Positions 35,190 to 47,190 of a DNA stretch of 64,000 nt are shown here, piece by piece. The notes beneath the pieces are model-generated. The model was not told the DNA's origin. It searched no databases and saw only the letters and a program-made list of their open reading frames with translations. A program made the position numbers and the translations under genes. Each line of letters begins with the position of its first letter. Position 1 is the stretch's first letter. This stretch comes from Urechis unicinctus (Eukaryota; Annelida; Polychaeta; Xenopneusta; Urechidae): assembly GCA_034190875.2 (NCBI GenBank), contig CM067358.1, positions 46,550,827 to 46,614,826 of the forward strand, in the 5' to 3' direction.

Positions 35190-35600
35190 GCAGAATTTAT
35201 GCACAACTTTTGTTCCGTTTAAGAAGAATAAGCGCTGTGAACGTGAAGGCAAACATAATTGTTTGTTTATTATCGGAGATACAAAAGCATTTCTTGCGGT
35301 AGTGAATGCTTTCTGTCAACGAATGGGTTTCTAACAACGCGACTCCAACAGCCACAATCCGGTCCTGGGGCAAGAAGGGATGGGGCAACTGAAGCCTATA
35401 GATTTGATTAACACCATGTGCAACCGTTGTATGAAATGCCATTTCACGGGCTACAGCCATGCTGACAGGCAGTAGATTGCATGAAACATAAAGGACATTT
35501 GTCTCATCAAAAGCGTACACTACTGATAAACCAATAGGATTGCAGGCCAAGGCATTCATATTTACATCTGAGAATTATGTATGTTCATCATTGGTTTTGC
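35190..35600 (-). repeat. Dispersed repeat family D, copy 3 (uninterrupted reference)
   Basis: Contains the same ordered blocks as copies 1 and 2: TTTCTAACAACGCGAC, GCAACTGAAGCCTATAGATT, GCAACCGTTGTATGAAATGC, CATAAAGGACATTTGTC, GGATTGCAGGCC and CATTCATATTTACATCT. Here GGATTGCAGGCCAAGG runs straight into CATTCATATTTAC, whereas copy 1 has the TAGTCA transposon at that point. The 120-codon minus-strand frame here is open by chance: in copies 1 and 2 it is broken. Confidence 0.7.
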
Positions 35601-38600
35601 ATTTGTAAATAAGATGATTCAAGCTGAGATATCTCCCCACCAATAATCCTACATTATGAGATATTTGTGTACCAATCTCCATATGTACGGTTTTATAAAA
35701 TGTGTTAAACCCCCTGTAAAACACCGATTGTTAAACATCCAGGTTTGTTTTGTTGCACAGAATCTGACGATTTCGCTAGCGTGTGGCCTTTAATCAGCAT
35801 AATTGAAGATTTGCTATTAAAATCTTATATTTAATCATTTATTGTGCTTTATTTGCATGCAAAACAATCTTGTGGTATTGCTTCCTGACTGACACTTTGT
35901 ACCAAATATGCATTTACAATTACCTCAGCTGTGTACCAACTGATATTCTCCGGCATGCGCAGTGAATTCTCTGCTGTTGGTTGGAACCTGGTTACAGCTG
36001 TGAGCAATGTAAACAGTTTTTTATATCTGATACTAATCTGCAATTAATCGATCGAACCAGCCATGTGTGGACAAAAAAGTTTCACGATATTTTGCCAGCT
36101 GTCTATTTCTGATTACTTTATTGTGCAAAGACCCGTAAATGGCACCGATCGCAAAACGTTTCGGAGATCAAATTTGACGACATTCTATAATTTAGGGAAC
36201 TTGCTATTCTGACAAATAGAGCGGGAACATAAATTGAGTGTGGTGAATGGTTGCATTAGTAAGGAAATAAGGATAACATCTCAAATTTCTAATACCATCT
36301 CTTGGGGCGTTGGTGGATGGTGGCTGAAAAGTTAGAATCATTGACCATGCCCTGTAAATTACGTTGGAGCTGTATTAGATTTCGCTTTGTGAAGGCATAT
36401 ACCTGTTCTTATATTATCACATGTTATATTTGAGGTTACAGTCACCGACCTCAACGAAACTATTTCATGAGACACAGCCACAGAATTCTGAACGAAATAC
36501 TCGATTTAGCACTTGGCGGCAACTTAATATCACTGCTATAAGCACTCTGACACCGTTTGCTGTCGGCGTACTAATGCAAAAAATTACAGCATAACTCTGT
36601 GCTACATCCGTCCGCAGCGCATTCATCTTCTTATAATTATGTTTGCATTACCATGTACTTAACGTTTCCTCGACACCTGTCAGCAGTTTTCGAATATGTA
36701 ACCATCTGCATTACTTCTATCCGATGCTAATTTTATACAACGCAACACAATAACCGCCTATTTAGTTAAGTCGTAGCCCCTTACGAATTTTGAATTTCCA
36801 AATGACTGTTACTGAGGTATTGTAATTTTTCGAGGTATAAAGGCGCCAATAATTGCAATTTACTTCCAACAGCGGACACAGGTGCATTTAAGCAAAATAT
36901 AGACATCACATCACATTACTGGTTGTGAAGGCGGAAAAGGGCAACCATTAAGGAGTGTTTAGTAGCTATTTAAGCTATTTCCCTTATTGGCGAATAGAGA
37001 CCTGTCGAACATAATGTGTGTAATACATTACACTGTCCTTAATCTGTAGTGATTGCAATCTATAACATACCTCCATTCATCCTTTACATGCCCTTCTCCA
37101 TGGTAAAAATACAAGCCATACCACCTGCATTGTATCGCTGAGAATATATGGATGTGATTGAAGAAAATGTGCGCTTTTAAATTCACGTTGATCAATATTT
37201 AACAAAGATTGGCGGGTTGTTATGTTACTTCGGTTCACCATTGCTTGGCTACAGACAATAGTAGGTAGATACTCAGCTAACGTGATAATTGAACATGGAT
37301 GAGACGTGTGTCACAGAGAATGGACTAAGATCTGGCCGAACCACAGCTGTCTTTAAGAGTTGTTGATGGACAAGCATTTCAGATACCTTGTCTAGTCTGT
37401 GAAAAATACACATTTGGATATACAAATAAAGCCATGCACCATTATTGCCATGCTGTTGCTACTAGAATTAAGCATATTTTGCCTTCCTACTGTGATCGCC
37501 ACTTGAGTGCCTCTTATCTGTTCAATAATTAACGACAACATGTTGATGCTTATCACAAATGATTTGGGAGATTTGCATTGGTGATTAAGACCCTTATTAG
37601 ACAATAATCAAAATGCACTGAACTAGACCAAAAGCGGTAGACCAAATCTGTAAAAATTCTTGTTATAATGGACATGCGGCTATTAGCGTAACATTTTTGT
37701 TTGGCAGGCTTTCGAGGCAAGTTACATTAATTTTTGCATTAATTACCAACATCTGAAGATAATTGGAAACTGTGTGTATTTCCTTGGTTATAGGCGGGTT
37801 GTACACAGTGGTATTATCCTGCGCGGTAGATTTTTATTGGCGCATTGAACACTGTCAGCACATTTGCTATATATCAATGAGGCTGAACCAGAAAATAATG
37901 GGGGTTTTTAAATACAGAAACTGCTGTTTTGCTATAGGAACATAAACTGTGCATGGGGCTCAAAACAATAATATTTGCTGTAATATGGGAAAATATATTC
38001 ATGGAACTTGATCATACATTACTAATATGCTAGATCATCTATCCTATTATACTCGAACCGACCAAGATTTAACCTATCCTACATGAACTTTTGAGAAACC
38101 ATGCAACTGCAACCTCATATATCAATTGAGTTTTTTAGAGAAATGCTGCAACGCCATGACATTAAGCAGAAATAAGCTATCGTGTGAAATCCACATTCCG
38201 GCGCATGCGGATGCACATCTAATGCTCTTCTTGTGTCTTAATTAGATCAGAACGACCCCATGACTACTATCAACTAATGGCTTTTATATCGATGGAAACA
38301 GTAACAACTAAGTCACACTGATCGCCGCCGATAGTGAAGATGTCACCCGCTAATGTTATCGTTGATCCAATAGCCTCTCTTCTTCTCCTAATAACCAGTG
38401 CAAACATAAGAAAATCCGCCTCGTGTTTTCAAGATGGACTAATTATTAATTATTCACTCTTTTCCGCATCTACATCAACGTTAAGATCATTCATAAGGGT
38501 TTGCGGACATCGCAATTTGATTTATCGGTAACTTGAAAATGGGGAACCATTCTTCCTCCTAGATACTTAACCATTGGTGATTTAGCTAGGTTTCCCCCTA

Positions 38601-41599
38601 TGGTGGCTGTTGTACATATATACCGAAAGCTCATATCTTCGTCATCATGCTATTGCCTTTAGCAACAGCGAAAAGGGAGGCATTGCTCGTGCGACTCCAT
38701 ACCCAACAAAAGAGTTGTGCTATTTTGCTATGAAATATAGCATCAGTAGGTTCTCCCATTGAGACCCATGGAACTTGTGCATCTGCGCGTTGGTGATGAC
38801 TGGACGACGGCAAGCCCTATTAAGCAAATTAGGGGTCGGCCTTTAAATATTTGCTGATCGCTATATCTAGGATTCAGCCGGAACAATGCCCTTATATGGA
38901 TCAGAAGGTACCAGTCTGTCTATTTATGTGCTAATTATGAAGCTGATTTTAAATGACGAGAGACCATGCACACTTCCACATAGCAGTAGGCAATAAAGTC
39001 AGAAGAGCTAATTTCTCTTTCGTATTATAAAGAGTTATCACATAATCAGGACAAATCATATCAATACTTTATTTCAGAACAATAAGAAAATCCGTAAAAA
39101 AAACGGAAAATATGAAATAAATTTTTTTTTCGGAATTATTAACACAAAGATGAATCGTATGATATGTGTCAGGATAAAATGCAGATATCCTAAGTGTGTT
39201 TCAACATTATCATCCCGGTCATACACTTTAACTACCTTTAAACTTCTGATGTGATTGTTGTTTTATAATCTTACTTACTCCAATAAGGCAAAGTCAGACA
39301 TATATTACGGTGAGCTAATTTAATACCGCTGCTGCATCTCGTTGTGAAGATTTTGGAGTTCTTCAAAGTAATCATAACAATATAAAGGGTAGTTCTTGCC
39401 TATGATATTCTCTGCTTCAGTACCGCGTCACTCGATGCACACACACGTTGCAGCCATGCGCCCAAATCCAGGCTGTACTGTTACTAAAACTGACACATAC
39501 ACCTCAGTAAAGGAAGTTACGTGTAAGAGTGTGGTAAAATCGATTACAATGTAAAAAGAACGACTATTTGTGATATGTCCAGAGTGAAGCTTGTCTCTTG
39601 GTTTTAACGTAAAGCTTCTCTAATTCAATTTGCCGTGCTAGAGTGTTTTATTGGATTGGTTAAGTGTAAAGTAATGAAATGAAATTAATGCACTTCTAAT
39701 GTGTACATTTATCATAATTAAATAGTTGTACTATAAAAATTGGTTCGATTGATGTCATGGACAGCGCAAATCAAATCTTTTAATTTCATTTGTGTGGAAA
39801 ACGTCACTTCCGGTACGGAATGCATTATTGTTCCTGTGGGATGGAAATGTATAATGATTGTCATGATAGTGGTTCACATAGAGCCGTCGCCAAGTACATC
39901 AATTGCTAAATATATTTGTTTGTGTGCCTGTCTGGACATTTATCATACTTAAATGTGTCACATGGAATGAGGCAGTTTCTCGTTTACTTTGAAAATCATA
40001 TTGGTTAGTCCTGTAAGTGGATGTCAAGACAAATGATTGACCATGACTATGCATGCTATGCTTAGAGGTCACCGTAGTACCTCCTGGTCACAACGAATTC
40101 CTTCCTTGAAAAGCATCGGAATAAGCAGATGCAAAGCGTACACAGCAACATTCAATCACCATATCTATATCACCATGCAACACCCATCAGCATATATATA
40201 ATTCATGGTGACATGCTTCTTAAAAGATGTCTGCATGTGATAGCCGTATACCACATACGATTTATTTACATGGAATAACGAAGCAAACATCGGCTACGTG
40301 TTCAAGAAAAAACTCAGTTCCATTCACTCTTCCGAAGAGGAGCTATTGAACTATGGGCCCGAATACTGGGTCGAGCGATATGCCCTATGCACTGGAGAAA
40401 AGGCAAGAGCTATTGTATGCATAGTGTCGACCACATCAACGTCTGATAAATCCCTCAGTTCTATGTTCCAAAGAGGTCATCCACAAATTATGTTTTTATC
40501 TCTCCCGTCAGCCTCCCGTTAGATTTTATCAGATTGAAGAGACGATTTACCTGATGTTCGACATTAACGCTGTAATATACGCTACGACTTTCAACGATAA
40601 GAGGCGAATATGACCGATCCTAACGTCCTGTGGCCTTAGCCGTGTAACATCTGCCATGTTGTAGTAGCCTCTCGCCATAGCATGCCCTGATTAGGTAAAT
40701 AGTGCAGGTTAAGGTACGGAGCACGGTGCAAATTATACTTATGCATTAGCTAAATTGCTTGGTGTAACCAAACTCATATGGGATGAAACAATATTACCCG
40801 GTTAAAAGATCAATATTTATATTAAGCATGTAAACCAATAGTCTAAATTTGCTGTAATAAGCTTGACGAACAGCCTTTGTCTTAGACAAGAGCAAAAAGT
40901 CATTCACTGTCCAAGCTAATTGATACTTGAACAGCAAATTATGACCGCCAAGCGTAGTTAATTTGCATATCGATTGGGATAATTATCTCGAGCATCATTA
41001 ATGAAACGGCATTCCACTGATTATCAATATAGGCAGAGATATGTTAAAGTGGTAATGCTACTGTTAAAATTGTTACTAGTGATCATCGATTAGAAAAGGT
41101 GGTGTATGGGAGGCATGTCTAAATCAATTCAAAGAACAGTATTCTGATTAATGACAGAAAAAGAGCAACTATGTGATGCAATTGGAATTGGAAAAACAAA
41201 CTGATGATTCACGGATTCACGTCTATAAGAAGCAGGTTTCGATTGCTAGGTCAGAGTGTTACGATTCTTGCGTTAACGACTTGTTGTGTCTCTTTCTGAA
41301 CGGATATTTGTGTCCATCATTCATTACTGCGTAACGCGTTTCCACCCCTCACCTCACTTGTTCAGTATCGCTCTATAATGCTCACTCCTGGTGTTCAGCC
41401 ACAGCGCGAAGTTATTGCTTCCTTTGTCCGAAATCGTAACGCAGACATGTCGAGCAACAGTCCACAAGCCACTTGATTCATGAACTTATGCAATGTGCTT
41501 TATGAACGTATATGAATTTCGCGCGTACACTTACATAAGCTACAAATGTTATAACATCATGGAGCTGATACAATCACAAAAACTAGCTGTATAACCGCC
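35601..41599. other. Non-coding AT-rich interval
   Basis: No gene is supported in these 6 kb. The only repeat matches seen are AGCAATGTAAACAG at 36003 (like 27278) and a block near 38200-38255 (CTTGTGTCTTAATTAGATCA) resembling 31976-31991. An A/T-rich stretch with TCCGT-A8-CGGA pairing lies at about 39088-39108. Frames at 37392-37604 and 39740-39952 have no recognisable domain. Confidence 0.4.
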
Positions 41600-41890
41600 A
41601 GTAGACCTAGCTTCAATCGGATTACCGCTAAACTATATATAGTAATGTTCGGCCTCAAAAGTGCCTCGAGGTGAAGTGAGATTGAATAAATACCCTTTAT
41701 ATTCAAAGCATTCAACTACCTGTCAGCGTGGTTGAAACCTGTGAAATGACTTTCTATGAATTAGTTGCGCATCGTGTCAATCGAACTGATGGGGGTCAGT
41801 TGCCCCGTCACATCGTAGGCTGTGATCATGCTCCATGGTAAAGATTATAGTTGTTCGTGTTATGCTATTGAAAGATATACATCACCCACA
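41600..41890 (+). repeat. Dispersed repeat family D, copy 4 (opposite orientation)
   Basis: Matches the reverse complement of 35340-35520. ACCTGTCAGCGTGG, GAAACCTGTGAAATG, TTAGTTGCGCATCGTGTCAA, GGGTCAGTTGCCCCGTCACA and TCGTAGGCTGTGATCATG align with CTGCCTGTCAGCATGG, GTAGCCCGTGAAATG, ACGGTTGCACATGGTGTTAA and CTTCAGTTGCCCCATCC there, and with GCGCCATCACATCTTAGACT of copy 1 read in reverse. Identity is about 70% by eye. Confidence 0.65.
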
Positions 41891-43300
41891 TCGGTGACAC
41901 GAGGCAATTACTATCATAAGAAAAGCTGTCGTCGATTAATAATCCGATAGCAATTATCCTCCATTATCTTGCTCTACTTGGGCAAGTGCAAAGCGCTTAA
42001 TCATTCTCATGAGAACCAGTGTGAAGAAGGAAGCATGCTAGGATTGCTTTCATGAGCAATTCAACCAGAAAACATATAAACATATGTTGTTTCTGGTTCG
42101 ATTGTGTATTTACACAGAAATAGTTATCTTGAAGTCTTTTTATTTGTGCGTTAAGACATATATTTAACATAAGCGAGAAACGACATCTTACAATTTATTT
42201 CATACCACTAAGCCGATGTTAATGATTTTCAATAAACCGACAGATCTTTACTCTGTAGAATAAATGATGCTGTCCTCGCAGTGTAAGGTCACCCTTAGCA
42301 ATTCTTCAATGACAAATGCGCACTCTATCAGGTCTGACGTAAACATTATTAATCTTTACCACCCCAATGTTACTCATTCCAAAGCAATGGTCAAGTAACC
42401 TCGGTAATTTCATCTCTGCAAATACAACCTTATCAGTTACACGACACATGTCAGGCTGTGATGTTTCCAACCTCACATCTCGAAGGTCTTCTGGTCGTTA
42501 TAAACAAAGTAAATGACATATTCACCAACCCTGTAACTCTGTTTCACATGTGTGCATTAATAGCAGTAGATTGACTATGTTTGTCACGCATTGGCGCTAG
42601 CGCAGCAACGATGAATATCAGTCAGGATGACTGTATATTATATCATATCGAACACTAAATACTGGGAATAAAGGCCCAATAAGCAAGTATGAGCGTCACT
42701 AGTCGATTACCTTGACTATCCTAAGCGTAAAAACGCATCCTTATGAAATACTTTTTGTTAAAGGTCGTGTTTATATCGTCTCTAAAGCATAGGGCAAACG
42801 TGGTGAAGGCATTTATTATCGCGTCTGCTATCTGCTAATGTATAGTTATCTGCTACTTTGAAAGCCAAAGCAACATTTCGTCGAAGAGAATAAACGTCGT
42901 AAATTGCCGTATGAATTGAACAAAAACAACGAAAATATTAGCTTGACACTAATTTGCATCCAACAATCTAGTACCACGACAGCTTTACTAGTAACTAATG
43001 CATAATGTGTGCTTTGCCCTTGTTTCCTTCTGGACGATTTACCCAAATGAGCAAGTATAAATCACATCAATCATTAAGCATCCCTGTACCAACACTACCC
43101 TCCAGGCGTTCAGCATCGCTTAAAGTCTGTTATCCCACTGCGGGTAATCATGTTAGTGCTTTCATGAATGATATTAACCCTCAGAAGGTGCTACTGACCG
43201 AGATCCACATTTGTAGGAGCCGCTAAACACATGAAAAGGAATAACGTGAGGTCAAGGGTCCGGATCAGATAATGATTACTGGATGAGGATTTCCCACAAA
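41891..43300. other. Non-coding interval
   Basis: No gene or clear repeat. One isolated TAGTC...TGACTA pair at 42699-42718 is too weak to call another transposon copy. Confidence 0.45.
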
Positions 43301-43375
43301 TTTGCGAGTAATCGGACAACTTATTCATTCGAATATGCTCTGTAGATCAGCCCTAATAAAAGTCTCCACGAACGA
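43301..43375 (+). repeat. Dispersed repeat family L, copy 1
   Basis: GCGAGTAATCGGACAACTTA, TTCATTCGAATATGCTCTGT, AGATCA and AGTCTCCACGAACGA align with GCAAGTAAACGGATAACTTA, TTCATCCAGATGTACTCTAT, AGGTCA and TGTCTCTACAATGGCGA at 44322-44400. Confidence 0.6.
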
Positions 43376-43798
43376 AAGAACGGCAAGTTTACGCTTGATC
43401 CATCAATACCGACAACAGTGCTGAGTTGTTTTTTTGCGCTCAGATGTCACATGCGACAACGCATTTGATGAAGTACATATCATTCCTAAATGAAGACCCT
43501 TGAAAAACAAGGATCTCAAAAAGGCTGCATCATGCAAGGGCTTAGCATACTTTCGTTCGCTTAACATCCGCATCTTCATTCTGGTACGCGAGATGTATGG
43601 AGCTTTACTATACACGTTGGACCAGTATATATACCAGCAAAACATGTTAAGGAGCTGGTAAATAATATAAACAGTTTATAAATAATAGACGTTGGCAGTT
43701 TTCACTCTTGCTGAATTGGTTGCTGATTACATCTCGGTGATCTTAAAGGGAATGTGGTTGGTTCATGTCATGATGTAGATACTTCAGTTTTCGCGTTT

Positions 43799-43820
43799 TG
43801 TATATATATATATATATATT
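43799..43820. repeat. Short TA microsatellite
   Basis: (TA)11 or so, between GTTTTG and TTTATCC. Confidence 0.9.
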
Positions 43821-44321
43821 TATCCTTGATAGAAAACGTTAAACTTTTATGTACATCAGAAAGCCCACATTGAGCTGTAGCATCAGGCCCAACATTTAAT
43901 AAAACATGTATAGCAAAATTTTTTCAACGAATAAGATGAAGGACAGCAGGATTACCTTTTTAATTTGTATTTGAACCCTTAGTTGTACGTATCATAATCG
44001 ATTGTACAGGATCCGAACTATCATCATTTCATGCCTTTTCTGAATCTAGAATCGAAACATTTTACGCCTAGAATAAATTTACGCCTACAATAATTTATCA
44101 TATGCATTTCATGGCAATTTGGTCAACAAACAGATTTCATTGACCCCTGTTGGTGTTATTGAATGAGATTCAAATACTTAGCAGTCGCCGCTATTGCCAT
44201 GAGAAAGAATAAAATCTGCCTTTATGGTTGTTTTTATGACACGATGTCCGGCTGACTGGGCCAAGAAGTGATAACTATATTACGACGATGTTTTGACTAC
44301 AGCCTTGGGGTGTAGCACGCG

Positions 44322-44400
44322 CTTCCGCAAGTAAACGGATAACTTATTCATCCAGATGTACTCTATAGGTCAACTTTAATCTGTGTCTCTACAATGGCGA
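44322..44400 (+). repeat. Dispersed repeat family L, copy 2
   Basis: See 43301-43375. Confidence 0.6.
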
Positions 44401-47136
44401 GCCCCATGAACTAACGCAGAAGGTTAGTGGACATCCAATCTTAAATATGCAGACTGCCTCTGTGAAATAGTGTTGCTATAGTTAATAAAACGCCGAATGT
44501 AAGTCGTACTTGTGGCTGTTAACGCCTTTGCCATAAATGCCGAGGAAACAGATTAAGAGCTTCCTTCCACGTGCTTTATTTGACATATATCTTTTATTTC
44601 AGCGAAGTTATTGTTTGGGCTTTTGCATAGACCTGGGGCCTAATTTGGATTGAGTAACGTTTCCCACAACAGCAATAATCAGCATATCAGACTAAGTTAT
44701 CTGGCTTTTGTCAACAGGAGACCGTTTTCCGATTTGATACATGATATTTTGGATTGTGCTGAGAGCAGTTTGATACTCAAATATAATGTAGAGCAGAAAT
44801 TGAAGTCATTAACCGCGATTATATGTAGGTTATTGCACGGCCAGCCATTGCCAACAAGAGAAACTTTCAGCATGAATTTGTAAAGGATATATCGTAACTA
44901 GTTGTTCATTCGGAGCGATACGTGTGCCTTATGAGGAAATTCATGACAGTCGCATATAATATATAATTGATGTAAGTGCTGATATTGGAACATTGGGCCA
45001 TACCAAGATTCGAGATTTCTTAACCATCACTGCTGGATAACATTTGTCGCATTAATCACATCTTTGGTAGCAGGAGGAGACGATTTGTTGGTCATAGGGT
45101 TCGCACATTTCACGATACGCTGGATTTAAAACTGTGTTTACTGTAGTTGATAACAAGGGGCAAATAAAATGCCAACTTATTCACATAGCCAGGCAGACAC
45201 TCTCACCATGTGCATGTAGCCAAAAAGCGTGTCGGCTTGAAAGGTGTAAATATATAAACTGCACACTATTCTCGCCGAAAACAGCGCAATAGCTGCCTGT
45301 TATACGTCACATACATTGTCCTGTTTTTCAAACTATCAAAATATCGAATCTCACCTGCATGAGATTTAGATAAGTGAACTGACTGTCAATTGTATCGAAT
45401 TGATAGGATTCAACTGCACATCAAAACGCTAGATAAAGTTTCTATGATATGATTATCCATAGATTGTTACAAAGTAATTCATAATCTAGGCCATATGTTA
45501 TACGTTCTGCGTTGGCCGAAACAAAATGATATGGGAGAATATATCCGTATTTGGTGGTCACAGCGCCAAAATCTATCAGTGGCTATATACGTTGTAATAG
45601 CGAGTAAACGTGCGGCTTTGTTTTACATGAATACAATTATTATACTAAATTGTATCGAGTTGTAGATGATTATTGATGGTATTTCAGGTGATTTAACACA
45701 ACGATACATCCAGTATTCCTGCAATTCATGTTAGAAAAAACTGTAAAACCATCCTGTCCTGTTTGTCACAAATATACCTAACATCGTAATTTGTTTTTGT
45801 GTCCTCAAAATTTTGATGGAATCTTCTGTTTGATTAGTAGTTAGACTGTTGATTATTAGCTAATCATGTTATATAAATATTCTTCAGTATAGCAAAAGAA
45901 TAGTTTTTTTTTAGTACAAGCCTATATTATATTGAACTAATGTGCTTGACAGCGTTAACACAAACTGTTTATCGATTCCGCTCACGGAATTAAAGCTCCT
46001 ACAGCAGTATGACAAAGCAGATGAATTACCTGAACCACTACCTTCTGAGACTTGCTCACTCGGCCGAGCTGCATATCTTGCTTCGATTTCGGAGCTACTT
46101 GTAGGAAGATTAGTTGTTAAGGATTATGTGCCTTCCGTATTACACGAAGCGCGATAGGTTGCATTCAATGGGAAGTTCATTTGTGAAAAAAGTGTAATCG
46201 CGTTGTGGAAATTATCAATAGTTCTATTTTAGTGCGCCTGGGCCTATTTACAGACGGTGTTTTGAGAATGCCTATTATAAAAGAAGTTGGCAGAAACTTT
46301 CAAACCACTCCAATATATATCGTGATTGCCAACCAACAGTTCCTGAATTTAATTAACTGTCTGATTGTTCCGTTTTGTCACATAGCCAATCATTCAAGTG
46401 TGCCAGGTAATCCTGGCCAAGGAATGATGATGCAATAAAAGGTTTGTGATGATTTACAGTCTTTGGATTCACTACGCGTGACTGCGATAAAACGGATAAC
46501 ATATTTACCGTAAAGGGCTGTGTTTGTCAGACTTGATTATCATTACTATACCAAGGCCCGCAAGTATGTGCATGACACTTGCATATGTTATATCTAAGAT
46601 TTGACGGAAACAGGAGCAAAGAAATCAATGTATGACATCCATTTAAGGAATAAGAATAGCGATACATTGTATCGCACTGTAGGTGATTACTAAGCCACTG
46701 CAGACTATGCTGTGATGACAATGCTGTATGCCTGGAAATGTGTTTAAGAGCTTGAATGTTGGTGAGACGTACATTGAGTATTGTCGGTCAAATTGTACAG
46801 ACGATAAATGAAGATGAGAGTGTGAATGCACAGGGACCCTTAAGCCCATCGTCTAGTGTCGGACTACTTACTCTTGGTAAATCGGAAGGGCTATTTGAGT
46901 GGGTTATATGTCGACAGAGTTGACCCGCCATTATTTTTGATCGGATTACAAACAATGCGTCTCTTGTAAAGACGATAGATTGTGTTTAAGTCAAGACAAT
47001 AATGCAGCCACAATCCCCGGGTATCCAGAACCAATCGTTTCAAATGATGCGCATAGAATCCCGTTTATAACATTGCGCAGAATATGATCATAATGTTGAG
47101 TCAGCCATGTCTTTGATATTTCATTTTATTTATTTT
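44401..47136. other. Non-coding AT-rich interval
   Basis: No gene supported. The plus-strand frames at 45942-46157 and 46205-46438 are adjacent but have no start context, shared domain or splice sites that would join them. Confidence 0.4.
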
Positions 47137-47190
47137 CAACCCCACCGAACCCCTACCCCACCTCTCTCACCCTAAACCCACAAACGAACA
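47137..47190 (+). repeat. C/A-rich low-complexity tract
   Basis: CAACCCCACCGAACCCCTAC followed by CCCACCTCTCTCACCCTAAA and CCCACAAACGAAC. The strand is nearly free of G, a sharp strand bias in otherwise balanced sequence. It is not a telomeric repeat. Confidence 0.7.

Noticed and set aside
35197..35559. A 120-codon minus-strand frame, among the longest in the window
   Set aside because: It lies within family D, whose other copies break the frame, and it has no recognisable domain.
42699..42718. Isolated TAGTC...TGACTA pair as another copy of the palindrome transposon
   Set aside because: A single degenerate unit with no CACTCTTAA end nearby is expected by chance.
47137..47190. Telomere-like sequence
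   Set aside because: CCCTAAACCC occurs once and there is no tandem CCCTAA or related unit.
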